Positions 47,017 to 55,997 of a stretch of 64,000 nucleotides of DNA are shown piece after piece. The notes under the pieces are model-generated. The model had not been told where the DNA came from, ran no database searches, and was given only the letters and a program-made list of their open reading frames with translations. The DNA is from Undibacterium sp. YM2 (GTDB taxonomy: Bacteria; Pseudomonadota; Gammaproteobacteria; Burkholderiales; Burkholderiaceae_D): contig NZ_AP018441.1 in the NCBI RefSeq assembly GCF_009937975.1, positions 3,410,001 through 3,474,000 of the forward strand. Reading direction: 5' to 3'. Each line of letters opens with the position of its first letter. Positions within the stretch are counted from its first letter, which is position 1. The position numbers and the translations under genes were made by a program.

Positions 47017-49413
47017 GTGAAAAAAATAAACACCTTGTTTGGAATTTTCTTTGCCTCCGGTTTTGCGGCACTGGCTTACCAGATTTATTTTGCAAAGAAG
47101 CTTGCCCTGGTATTTGGTAGCCAGTCCAGCGCCACTTACACTGTGCTGGCGATTTACATGGCGGGTATGGCGATCGGGGCTGCGATAGGTGCAGGCGTGG
47201 CAAAACGCACACGCTTCCCGGTGCGCATGTATGCCATGGCAGAGCTGGCGATTGCCCTGTACTGCCTGTGTACGCCTTATATATTTTCATTCGCGCACGA
47301 TATCTATTTAATGATTGCAGTCGGCTACAGGCCCGATTCTGGCTCTCTCGTCATTTATCAGGTCTTGCTGGGCGCACTGGTGCTGCTCTTCCCCACCATC
47401 CTCATGGGCCTGACCTTTCCCCTGTTGGTGCGTGCCGTTGCGGATAGCAAATCCTGCATGGCTTCTATTTCATGGTTTTATTCCGCCAATACTTTTGGTG
47501 CGGCGTCTGGTGCCTTATTGTCGGGCTATCTGATCATTCCTGCTCTGGGTATGAATGGCACGCTGTGGCTGTCCTCAGCCATTGATATCATGGTGGCGCT
47601 GCTGGCATTCTTGCTGGTCAGCGAAACAAAAACAGTAGACAACTTGCCAGCACAGGAGCAAGGCAAAACTGATCTGCTGGCGCAAGGCTCTTATCGCTTT
47701 GGCTTGTTCGTCCTGCTCATCGTCGGCGCACTGACGATGATGATGGAAGTCTCGACCATACACTTGCTGGCCGTGGTCATAGGCAATAGCACTTATGCTT
47801 TTTCACTGATGCTGACGTGCTTTCTGGCAGGCCTGGCCCTGGGTGGCAAATATGCAGGCAAGGCAAGCAAGCGCTCCACCAATGAGCAATTAAATGACGC
47901 CTTGTTTTTGCTGACCTGCACGATCTTATGCTCCACTTTTTTGTGGCATCTTTCTTCTTTGTATTTCTATGGTCTGGCAAAAAGCACGGTCCCCTACTCT
48001 TTCTGGTTCAGGGAATTTTTGCGCGCTATTCCAGCCATCATTATTGCCCTGCCACCAGCATTTGCAATTGGTGCTCTCTATCCTGTCAGCATGACGATCG
48101 CTTCCAAAGGCCAGCATGACGGTATAGGTTTTCCTTCTGCCATCAATACTCTGGGAAATATCGCTGGTGTGTTACTGGCTGGATTCTTGCTCCTGCCAGC
48201 TATCGGCGGCTTCTACACCAGTTTATTGTGCGGTGTAGTGGCGTTCACCTTGCTATTGATAGCGACCTGGAAATCGCGCGACAAATCTGTGCCCGCCCTG
48301 CAACAATATGGCAGTGCTATTGCCGCTACGATCTTGCTCATTGCCTGCCCCAAACAACTGGACCTGAATGCAATCGCCACTGGCATCAACACTTATTTCA
48401 AGCCGACTTACTATGCGGGCTGGAAAATGATAGACCATGCGGAGAGTGCAGATGGTGGCCTGACTGCGGTCATGGCGCAAACCGAACAAGGCAAGGAATT
48501 TAAAACCCTGACCACGAATGGCAAGTTCCAGGGCAATAATGTCATGGAAGCCGGTAGCGAAATGCTGGCACAGGCAGGCTTTGGACTGATACCCATGCTG
48601 CATTTGAATAACTACGACAATGCCCTGGTCATAGGATATGGCACTGGCGTCACGGCCATGGCAATCCATGAATCGGGTTTCAAATCGATGGAAGTAGTTG
48701 ATCTGAGTCGCGACCTGGTGAATATCGCCAACCGTCATTTTGCTGACGTCAATCAGAATCTCGCTACAAAACCTGGCGTATCATTCCTGTATACCGATGG
48801 CAGGAATCATTTGTCGCTGACCGACAAAAAATACGATCTGATTGCGATACAACTGTCCTCTATCTGGTTCGCAGGTGCAGCCTCTCTGTACAACCAGGAA
48901 TTTTATGCACTGGCCAAGTCCAGACTGGCCGAAAAAGGTGTGTTGAAACAATGGTTTCAAACGGCGCACATGTCGAAACAAAACCTGAGAGTCATGATTG
49001 CCAGCCTGTCGCAGTCCTTTCGCTACGTCTGGATTTATAACGTAGGCAAGCAAGGCGCAATGATAGCCAGCAATAGCCCGGATGCATTTCCCGATGCCGC
49101 AAAGGAAAAACACTTGTTAGCGATGGCCGATAATCAAACTATGAAGAATTATCTCGCTCTTTACAAGAACGGCATAGCATCCATTTCTGGTGCGCAAGTA
49201 CTCAATCCTGAACAGGTGAAACAGATGTTGGCATTGAGTGAAACCATATTGTCAAATGACGACAATCTTTTACTCGAATACAGCACGCCAAAAGGCAATG
49301 CCATGAGAGATGAAGAATTCAAGGACAATATCGATTATCTGAAAAGCTTTGCGCGCAGCCCCTATGTGAATTTGAAGCAGGCAGCAACTGAACCGGCATC
49401 GACCAGCAGATAA
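47017..49413 (+). CDS. Membrane-fused spermidine-synthase-like protein
   Basis: 798 aa, GTG start. Residues about 1-440 form 12 or more hydrophobic helices (FFASGFAALAYQIYFAKKLALVFGSQSSATYTVLAIYMAGMAIGA and so on) like the MFS-like/integral membrane part of fused spermidine synthases. The C-terminal domain (about 480-720) has the SAM/dcSAM nucleotide fold ALVIGYGTGVTAMAIHESGFKSMEVVDLSRDLVN. Family function is uncertain; the gate-keeping residues for putrescine were not verified, so the activity may not be spermidine synthesis. It stands alone, with a terminator downstream. Confidence 0.82.
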   Translation: MKKINTLFGIFFASGFAALAYQIYFAKKLALVFGSQSSATYTVLAIYMAGMAIGAAIGAGVAKRTRFPVRMYAMAELAIALYCLCTPYIFSFAHDIYLMIAVGYRPDSGSLVIYQVLLGALVLLFPTILMGLTFPLLVRAVADSKSCMASISWFYSANTFGAASGALLSGYLIIPALGMNGTLWLSSAIDIMVALLAFLLVSETKTVDNLPAQEQGKTDLLAQGSYRFGLFVLLIVGALTMMMEVSTIHLLAVVIGNSTYAFSLMLTCFLAGLALGGKYAGKASKRSTNEQLNDALFLLTCTILCSTFLWHLSSLYFYGLAKSTVPYSFWFREFLRAIPAIIIALPPAFAIGALYPVSMTIASKGQHDGIGFPSAINTLGNIAGVLLAGFLLLPAIGGFYTSLLCGVVAFTLLLIATWKSRDKSVPALQQYGSAIAATILLIACPKQLDLNAIATGINTYFKPTYYAGWKMIDHAESADGGLTAVMAQTEQGKEFKTLTTNGKFQGNNVMEAGSEMLAQAGFGLIPMLHLNNYDNALVIGYGTGVTAMAIHESGFKSMEVVDLSRDLVNIANRHFADVNQNLATKPGVSFLYTDGRNHLSLTDKKYDLIAIQLSSIWFAGAASLYNQEFYALAKSRLAEKGVLKQWFQTAHMSKQNLRVMIASLSQSFRYVWIYNVGKQGAMIASNSPDAFPDAAKEKHLLAMADNQTMKNYLALYKNGIASISGAQVLNPEQVKQMLALSETILSNDDNLLLEYSTPKGNAMRDEEFKDNIDYLKSFARSPYVNLKQAATEPASTSR

Positions 49414-49453
49414 AGTGGCATGTAAAGCGGAATGTAACACAGCATATAAAACA

Positions 49454-49489
49454 AAACACCCCGGCAAGTTAATTCTGCCGGGGTGTTTT
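49454..49489. terminator. Bidirectional terminator between the spermidine-synthase-like gene and metQ
   Basis: Stem AAAACACCCCGGCA / TGCCGGGGTGTTTT (14 bp) with an 8-nt loop, between convergent genes. Confidence 0.92.
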
Positions 49490-49506
49490 ATTATCCGAAG
49501 AGACGA

Positions 49507-50316
49507 TTAAAAAGCAGGAACCACTGCGCCCTTGTATTTGTCTTCAATGAATTTTTTGACTTCAGGTGAATTCAAGGCTGCCACCAGTTTTTTGAAAGCC
49601 GGGCTATTTTTATTATCTTCACGCGCCACCAGCAAATTTGCATAAGGTGAATTCGCATCTTCGATAAACAGCGAGTCTTTGACCGGATTGAGTTTTGCTT
49701 CTATCGCATAATTGGTATTGATTAAAGCCAGATCAACCTGGTTCAATACACGCGGCAAAGTTGCTGCTTCGAGTTCCTTGAATTTCAGTTTCTTAGGATT
49801 CTCAATGATATCTTTTTGAGTGGCAGAGATATTTTTTGGGTCCTTCAGTTTCAACAAACCCTGTTTTGCCAGCAACAGCAAGGCACGGCCAGAATTTGAT
49901 GGGTCATTTGGGATAGCGACAGTTGCACCATCTGGCAAGTCAGCCAGCTTTTTGTACTTGCTTGAATAGGCAGCGAAAGGTTCTACGTGCACCTTGGCGA
50001 TAGGCACTTCGATATCATTCTTGTGGCTTTTCTTGAATTCGTTCAGGTAAGGTTGATGCAAGAAGAAATTACCATCCAGATATTTTTCATTGACCTGCAC
50101 TGCTGGCTGTATGTAGTCAGTAAAAACTTTTACTTTCAAATCCACGCCTTCTTTGGCGAGTTGCGGCTTGATAAATTCCAATATCTCTGCATGTGGCACG
50201 GGGCTGGCTGCGATGTTCAAGGTTTCTACCGCGAAGGCAGTTGGTGAAAACACGGCAGCAGCTGTCAGGCTACTTGCCAGTATCAGGGTAAAACGGCGTT
50301 TCAGGTTCAAAGACAT
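49507..50316 (-). CDS. metQ: Methionine ABC transporter substrate-binding protein
   Basis: 269 aa NlpA/MetQ family protein. Signal peptide about 1-29 (ends TAFAV). The mature start ETLNIAASPVPHAEILEFIKPQLAKEGVDLKVKVF and the segment AAYSSKYKKLADLPDGATVAIPNDPSNSGRALLLL are diagnostic. There is no lipobox cysteine, so it is probably a soluble periplasmic protein rather than a lipoprotein as in E. coli. Last gene of metN-metI-metQ. Confidence 0.93.
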   Translation of the reverse strand: MSLNLKRRFTLILASSLTAAAVFSPTAFAVETLNIAASPVPHAEILEFIKPQLAKEGVDLKVKVFTDYIQPAVQVNEKYLDGNFFLHQPYLNEFKKSHKNDIEVPIAKVHVEPFAAYSSKYKKLADLPDGATVAIPNDPSNSGRALLLLAKQGLLKLKDPKNISATQKDIIENPKKLKFKELEAATLPRVLNQVDLALINTNYAIEAKLNPVKDSLFIEDANSPYANLLVAREDNKNSPAFKKLVAALNSPEVKKFIEDKYKGAVVPAF

Positions 50317-50342
50317 AGTGGCTCCAATTTAAAAAAATAAAA

Positions 50343-50378
50343 ACTTGCTTAGTTACTTGCTTAATTACTTGCTTAATC
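50343..50378 (-). repeat. Three tandem copies of a 12-bp unit at the metI stop
   Basis: ACTTGCTTAGTT, ACTTGCTTAATT, ACTTGCTTAATC, then a partial ACTTAC. The third copy overlaps the metI stop codon (complement of 50377-50379). It lies in the metI-metQ gap. Confidence 0.85.
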
Positions 50379-51036
50379 ACTTACGTGTGAATTTCAACAC
50401 CAGCTTGTCACCGACAAATTGCAGCAACTGCACCAGCACGATCAAAATAAATACCGTCACTACCATGACCTCAGTCTGAAAACGCTGATAACCATAACGC
50501 AGCGCCAGGTCACCCAGACCACCACCACCGATCACGCCCGACATGGCTGCATACGACACCAGGGCTATCGTCGTTACTGTTGCTGCAGCCAGCAAACCCG
50601 GCAATGCTTCTGGCAACAATGCATGCCAGATAATCTGCCAGGTCCTGGCACCCATGGCCTGGCAGGCTTCAATAATTCCCTTATCTACTTCCCGCAACAC
50701 GTTTTCTACCAGGCGTGCAAAAAATGGCGTTGTTCCGATTACCAGCGGCGGTATGGTTCCTGGCACCCCCAGCGATGTTCCCATCAATAACAGCGTGAAA
50801 GGGATCAATACGATCAGCAAAATAATGAAAGGGATAGAGCGCAAAATATTCACGACTACCGACAACACTGCGTACAGCAGGCCCTGCTCCAGCAATTGCT
50901 TTTTACCTGTCAAAAACAGCAGCACACCCAAAGGCAAACCCAGCACCACGGTGAACAGCAAAGAGGCACCCGTCATCGTCAGGGTATCGAGTGTCGCCAA
51001 TGCGATATCACTCCAGTCAATTTGAGAAAAGTCCAT
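50377..51036 (-). CDS. metI: Methionine ABC transporter permease
   Basis: 219 aa with five to six helices. The binding-protein-dependent permease signature around LVENVLREVDKGIIEACQAMGARTWQIIWHALLPEALPGLL (EAA loop, about 115-155) contacts MetN. Start overlaps the metN stop by one base, giving a coupled metNI pair. Belongs to the D-methionine uptake system (MetNIQ). Confidence 0.95.
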   Translation of the reverse strand: MDFSQIDWSDIALATLDTLTMTGASLLFTVVLGLPLGVLLFLTGKKQLLEQGLLYAVLSVVVNILRSIPFIILLIVLIPFTLLLMGTSLGVPGTIPPLVIGTTPFFARLVENVLREVDKGIIEACQAMGARTWQIIWHALLPEALPGLLAAATVTTIALVSYAAMSGVIGGGGLGDLALRYGYQRFQTEVMVVTVFILIVLVQLLQFVGDKLVLKFTRK

Positions 51037-52067
51037 CAGTGCACCTCTGCTGCTGCGCTGATTCTTGCCACCCTGACACCAGCATTTTTCAATAAATTCT
51101 CGACAGTCGCGGACTGTTCCCGCGTGCTGTGTAACTCCACCAGCAATTGCCCGTAAGGCGTATCCTTGATGCGCCCTATCACGCCTTGTAGAATGGCGAT
51201 ATCGACACCAGCCTGCGCCGCGATACGGGTAATGATGGGTTCATGCGTACTGGCACCTACATAGCTCAAACGCAGCAAGTGACGGTCATCGTCCTGGTCG
51301 CTGCGCTCCAGCACAGACAGATCCAGTGCCTGGTTTTCTGCGACCAGGCTTTGTGTCACCGCATGTTGAGGATGCAGGAACACATCAACCACATCACCGA
51401 GCTCAACAATCTCTCCCGCATCTATGACTGCCACCTTGTCGCAGATAGTGCGTATCACCTGCATTTCATGGGTGATCAAGACGATGGTCAGGCCCAGTTT
51501 TTTATTAATATCCAATAACAGGCGCAAGATTGCTTGCGTGGTCTCAGGGTCTAATGCCGAGGTCGCCTCATCGCATAGCAATAGATGCGGATAATTTGCC
51601 AGCGCCCTGGCTATGCCCACCCTCTGCTTTTGCCCACCAGACAATTGCGATGGATATTTATGACCCTGGTCCTGCAAACCTACCAGCTCGAGTAATTCGT
51701 TTACCCTTGCCTGAATTTCCTGCCTTGTATATTTGCCACTCAGCTTGAGCGGAAAGGCAATATTGTCGATGACCGTTTTTGCATGCAGCAAATTGAAATG
51801 CTGGAACACCATGCCCACACGCTGGCGCAAGGCATGCAGTTGTTGCGTGTCAAAACTGGTGATGTCCTGATCATCAATTACCACTTTGCCCGCACTGGGA
51901 CGCTCCAGTAAATTCAAGGTGCGCAGTAAAGTGCTTTTACCCGCACCGGAACGGCCTATGATGCCGAAAACCTGACCCGTTTCTATGTTGAAATTAATAT
52001 TATGCAAGGCCCTTACTTCGCGGCCCTGATGGCTATAAATCTTTGCTAACTGCTCTATACGTATCAC
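51036..52067 (-). CDS. metN: Methionine ABC transporter ATP-binding protein
   Basis: 343 aa. ABC ATPase domain with Walker A GRSGAGKSTLLRTL, Q-loop QHFNLLHAKT, signature LSGGQKQRVGIARAL, Walker B LLLCDEATSALDP and switch His THEMQ. The C-terminal 90 residues are the NIL domain that binds methionine and inhibits transport when internal methionine is high. No SAM-type riboswitch was recognised upstream; the 5' region (52068-52220) is AT-rich. Confidence 0.96.
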   Translation of the reverse strand: MIRIEQLAKIYSHQGREVRALHNINFNIETGQVFGIIGRSGAGKSTLLRTLNLLERPSAGKVVIDDQDITSFDTQQLHALRQRVGMVFQHFNLLHAKTVIDNIAFPLKLSGKYTRQEIQARVNELLELVGLQDQGHKYPSQLSGGQKQRVGIARALANYPHLLLCDEATSALDPETTQAILRLLLDINKKLGLTIVLITHEMQVIRTICDKVAVIDAGEIVELGDVVDVFLHPQHAVTQSLVAENQALDLSVLERSDQDDDRHLLRLSYVGASTHEPIITRIAAQAGVDIAILQGVIGRIKDTPYGQLLVELHSTREQSATVENLLKNAGVRVARISAAAEVH

Positions 52068-52327
52068 TGAATATCTGACCGGCTGTTGTTGCTGTTGGAC
52101 TCAACTTTATCGAAGGCAACAAGTTTTTTCCAATCATATATATGCATTTGTATATACAACTATTCGTATAAGCAAAGTTGAAAAATGAATACGCACTATC
52201 AATTGAGCGGGCGTGATTAACATTGACGCATGGCAACAAACTGCGATTTGTGGTTAAATCGCTTGTAATTTTGGTCCAGGCTCGCTATGTTGAAATGATC
52301 CTGGTTCTAGTCTTAGGAGTTAATATT

Positions 52328-52636
52328 ATGGTCACGTCCGTTACATCTTCGAGCGCAGCGCAAGTTGCACAACAACAGCAACTCTTGCAGCAAGCTGCTG
52401 CAGGTCAGCAGAAACAAAGTGCGGAAACCATAGGCGCAGCAGCAGACCGCGACTCCAGTACGGCTGATGCCATTGCAGATCAAAAAAGAATTACCGCTGC
52501 ACAAGCGGAGCAACAGGCGCAACTGGCCAGCAAGCAGAATGTAAAGCAGCCAGAACCACCGCCGCCAGAGCAACCCAAACCAGTCGTCAATACCAGCGGG
52601 CAAGTGACTGGCACAACCATCAATACCACTGCCTGA
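52328..52636 (+). CDS. Small Gln/Pro-rich hypothetical protein
   Basis: 102 aa starting MVTSVTSSSAAQVAQQQQLL at an ATG behind TAGGAG (9 bases). The first half is Gln/Ala-rich and helical; the C-terminal third is PEPPPPEQPKPVVNTSGQVTG. No membrane segment, no cysteine, no recognised domain. Divergent from metN. Composition alone suggests a flexible or secreted/virion-like accessory protein, but no function can be assigned. Confidence 0.65.
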   Translation: MVTSVTSSSAAQVAQQQQLLQQAAAGQQKQSAETIGAAADRDSSTADAIADQKRITAAQAEQQAQLASKQNVKQPEPPPPEQPKPVVNTSGQVTGTTINTTA

Positions 52637-52651
52637 ACACCGTACACATGC

Positions 52652-52690
52652 AAAAAAGCCACTCCGGTTTAATCCAGAGTGGCTTTTTTA
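52652..52690. terminator. Terminator between the Gln/Pro-rich gene and the DUF1501 gene
   Basis: AAAAAAGCCACTCCGG / CCAGAGTGGCTTTTTT with a short loop (one mismatch), bidirectional between convergent genes. Confidence 0.9.
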
Positions 52691-52718
52691 CTTACTATGA
52701 TCAGCAATTAATCAGCAA

Positions 52719-53972
52719 TCAGGCTTTGTTCACAAATAAATTAAAACTGGACCTGGCGTAAGCCTGTTCAGGAAAAACCCTGAGCAACTGATTGTCTGAC
52801 AAACCCATATGACGCTCACAGACCTGCGTCAATACCGAACGAAAATCGGTGGTCACCGGCACATCACGTCCCTCATATAACTGATCATTGCCGAGGCCGC
52901 GCCAGTCGCCATATATCTTGCCGCCAGCAACTTTGCCACCAAGCACCCACATGACATTGCCATGCCCATGGTCGGTGCCGCCATTGCCATTCTGTTTGGC
53001 AGTACGGCCAAACTCTGACATCACAACGATCGTCGTGTCATCAAACATGGGGCCAAGACGCTTGGCCAGATTCGCCAGGCCCAGACCCAGCGGTGACAAA
53101 CGATTCGCCAACTGACCTTTGCCAGCGCCCTGGTTGGCATGGGTATCCCAACCACCCAATGCCATGAACACCATCTGGATTTTCGGATCATTCTTGAGCA
53201 AGGTGGCAACACGGGTACTGTCGTCAGGAAAACCATTGGGTAAAGGCGCGCCGCCATTGGCAGCCTGCTGCTCTTTTTCCATGGAAGCGCCCATCATTTC
53301 CTGATGCGCTTCTTTGGCATCGCTGAAGGCTTTGGCGTATTTATCGTTGTCCTTGTACATCTGTTCAAAAGCTGCACCGACCTTGGGCCTGTCCAGTACA
53401 TTCGCCTTGGTACCCGCCGCACCGCTGGCGATATTGCTGGCGGCAACCGTGCCCGACAAAATACGGGGCATGACCGCACCGACACTAACAGCCCGCGTTG
53501 GTGTCGTCGTACCCGGCAAGTTGCCGAGCAAACGGTTCATCCAGCCATCTGTCGTGCCTTTACGCCCAGGCGTGCCAGACTCCAGATAATCCTGGGCATC
53601 GAAATGCGAACGGGTAAAATCCGGTGAGCCACTGGCATGCACAAAAGCCAGTTTCTTTTGCTGCCAAAGATCCTGCAAGTTTGCCAGTGCAGGATGCAGA
53701 CCAAAATAACCATCGAGATCTATCGCACCATCGGTCTGCCCCGGCCTTGCCAGCGCGATAGTCGGACGCAGACGCGCATAGTTGGCATCACCATACGGAG
53801 CCACCACATTCAAGCCATCGACTGCGCCCCGCAACATGATGACGATGAGTTTGTTTTTTGTTGCTGCCTCGGTAGCTGCACCATTTGCCCTCGCAGCCCA
53901 GGCAGCCTGCCCCACCGGGACCAGCAAACCCGCTCCTGCGGCCATGGAATATAAGAAATTTCTGCGTTTCAT
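52719..53972 (-). CDS. DUF1501 domain protein (sulfatase-like fold), exported by Tat
   Basis: 417 aa. The N-terminus MKRRNFLYSMAAGAGLLVP is a twin-arginine-type signal. Family motifs: IVIMLRGAVDGLNVVAPYGD, GLHPALANL, HASGSPDFTRSHFDAQDYLESG, FMALGGWDTHANQG and VVMSEFGRTAKQNGNGGTDHGHG. The Asp/His pattern suggests a metal-dependent alkaline phosphatase-like fold. DUF1501 genes pair with DUF1800 genes; the function is unknown. Forty bases after the DUF1800 gene. Confidence 0.88.
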   Translation of the reverse strand: MKRRNFLYSMAAGAGLLVPVGQAAWAARANGAATEAATKNKLIVIMLRGAVDGLNVVAPYGDANYARLRPTIALARPGQTDGAIDLDGYFGLHPALANLQDLWQQKKLAFVHASGSPDFTRSHFDAQDYLESGTPGRKGTTDGWMNRLLGNLPGTTTPTRAVSVGAVMPRILSGTVAASNIASGAAGTKANVLDRPKVGAAFEQMYKDNDKYAKAFSDAKEAHQEMMGASMEKEQQAANGGAPLPNGFPDDSTRVATLLKNDPKIQMVFMALGGWDTHANQGAGKGQLANRLSPLGLGLANLAKRLGPMFDDTTIVVMSEFGRTAKQNGNGGTDHGHGNVMWVLGGKVAGGKIYGDWRGLGNDQLYEGRDVPVTTDFRSVLTQVCERHMGLSDNQLLRVFPEQAYARSSFNLFVNKA

Positions 53973-54012
53973 TTTGCTCTCTTTGTCTGTACGATCTGTG
54001 CGCTTGCCTGCT

Positions 54013-55593
54013 TCAATGTTGCATAAAATCCGGGCTGCCCAATATCAGTGATGCACGCAAGGCTTCGGGATTGCCATTCACAATTTCTATACTGCGCCCA
54101 GACAAGCCTGGCCCCAGTGTCTGCAACAAGGCAGTGGCGCTGACCGCAGGCATGACCGCGGGCCGGTCTGATTTTTCTTCAGCCTGTTTTGCCAACTGCT
54201 TCTTGCCCATTTTGTCGCCATCCTCTATCTCTTTATCGAATGGCAGGCGGCCGGTTGCGAGTGCGGTAGCAAAGTTGATGCGGCGGCTGATGGCATCCGG
54301 GTTCATCCAGGCATTCTGGGTGTTTTTATACCCATCAGGTGTCTGGCTGCCGTATAAAGGCATGCCAAGCTGCGCCAGTATGCCCAACACGGGCCTGACA
54401 TTTTGCACGTTGACATCACTGGCCCGGATGGCGGACACCACATATTGATACGGGGTTTTATATTTCACACCGGCATTTTGGGGATCACGAAATTCGGCAC
54501 TGGCAAACAGTGTCTGCAATACAGCCCGTATGTCACCACGCGTATCGAGATAACGTTTGGCCAGCCTCTCGACCAGGGCGGGCGCAGGTTTGTCAGCGAC
54601 AAAATACTGTGCCAGTTTGAAACTCAGATGATGCGCTGTGGATGGATGCATTGCCAGCACATCAAGCGCGAATTCTGCCTCAGCCTGACCACGCACAGGT
54701 ATGGATTTACCGAGCCACAGCTTGCTGCCTTTATCGTGTCTGCCAGCATCAAAGTAAAAGTTTTGATTACTTCTGACCATGGCACGCGGATCAAAAGTCC
54801 AGCCGGTCAGCATGCGCGCCAGCTCGGTCACGTCTTTCTGGGTATAGCCACCATCCACACCCAAGGTATGCAACTCCATGACTTCACGCGCATAGTTTTC
54901 ATTCAAGCCACTGGACTTGGCCTTTTGTCCACCGCCCTTACCCTGCTTGCCATGCGCATGAAAGTCTGCTGACGTGGACAGCCAGTTATCCAGATAAAAC
55001 AGCATGGCAGGATGCTTGGCCGTTGCACCCAGCAAATCACGGAAGTTGCCAAAGACATAGGGTCGTATCGCATCGCGCTCATAGCTGGCGACAAGTGCAC
55101 GGTCCAGGCCTTTGCCATTAAACACATTGAAATGATTGAACCAAAAATCGACCATCACCTCTTCCAGTTGATGCGAGCTTTCTATGGCACGGTATAGCCT
55201 GGATTCTGCGGTTTGTTCCATAATGCGGCCGACCAGTTCACGGCGTTTCTTTTGCGCAGCATCTGACTCATCGCTGGTGTCTTTCAAGGCTTTTTGATAA
55301 TCAAACAAGACCGAACCCGCGCTCTGACTCATGACATCGAGTGATTTCAATTTCTTTTGCAAACCATCTGGCAGGGGCAGGAATTGCGGATTCAGTTGCT
55401 GCTCAATATAGGCATCCACACCCATTTTTTTGACCCGCTCTATATCACCAGGCCGCGGCCCATAAGCAAGACGGTTCAGTACGTGCAGGGCTTCTGCCTC
55501 AGTCGAAGAACCTGCAGCATGCACAGGAAGAGCACAGATATTTACGGTGATCAACAACACCAGCAAGCCAGGAATTTTTGTCAGGTTTTTCAT
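54013..55593 (-). CDS. DUF1800 domain protein, exported
   Basis: 526 aa. Signal peptide about 1-26 (ends LPVHA). DUF1800 begins EALHVLNRLAYGPRPGDIERVKKMGVDAYIEQQLNP, with ENYAREVMELHTLGVDGGYTQKDVTELARMLTGWTF in the centre, a hallmark of the family. Long helical protein, probably periplasmic, forming an operon with the DUF1501 gene downstream. Suggested roles in exopolysaccharide or surface structure are unproven. Confidence 0.88.
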   Translation of the reverse strand: MKNLTKIPGLLVLLITVNICALPVHAAGSSTEAEALHVLNRLAYGPRPGDIERVKKMGVDAYIEQQLNPQFLPLPDGLQKKLKSLDVMSQSAGSVLFDYQKALKDTSDESDAAQKKRRELVGRIMEQTAESRLYRAIESSHQLEEVMVDFWFNHFNVFNGKGLDRALVASYERDAIRPYVFGNFRDLLGATAKHPAMLFYLDNWLSTSADFHAHGKQGKGGGQKAKSSGLNENYAREVMELHTLGVDGGYTQKDVTELARMLTGWTFDPRAMVRSNQNFYFDAGRHDKGSKLWLGKSIPVRGQAEAEFALDVLAMHPSTAHHLSFKLAQYFVADKPAPALVERLAKRYLDTRGDIRAVLQTLFASAEFRDPQNAGVKYKTPYQYVVSAIRASDVNVQNVRPVLGILAQLGMPLYGSQTPDGYKNTQNAWMNPDAISRRINFATALATGRLPFDKEIEDGDKMGKKQLAKQAEEKSDRPAVMPAVSATALLQTLGPGLSGRSIEIVNGNPEALRASLILGSPDFMQH

Positions 55594-55997
55594 CTATTTC
55601 TTATACCCGTTATTGAAACTGTTGAAGTATTTATGCAGAAGAACAATGACTTGCTTATTCATTCGTACAATGTAATCAATATAGTTTCATGCGAATAGCT
55701 TTCACAAGTAACGGCATGTAAATCAAAATAAGCAAAACTACGGATTGTTACAGGAAAAATCCTTGTAGCCCCTCGCAGAACCTGCGCGGCACCCTGATTC
55801 ATTTCGCTCTTGCAGAATGTGCTTCGATTTGTAAATTTCAAAATTCGAAATTTCTAAATTTGCAAGCTGGTTTTATCAACATGTCAGAACGCATTCCATC
55901 TCACTTCATCTCATTTCAAATATACAAATACATTCGCGGCCCTGATGAAAAACGCAGGCAATGGTAAGCTTGCAAGATTGAAACTTGAAAGTTGCTT
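55594..55997. other. Intergenic region upstream of the peptide-binding-protein gene
   Basis: 404 bases between divergent genes. AT-rich. Contains the partial palindrome AAATTTC-n7-GAAATTT at about 55833-55853, a possible operator. No gene seen. Confidence 0.5.
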
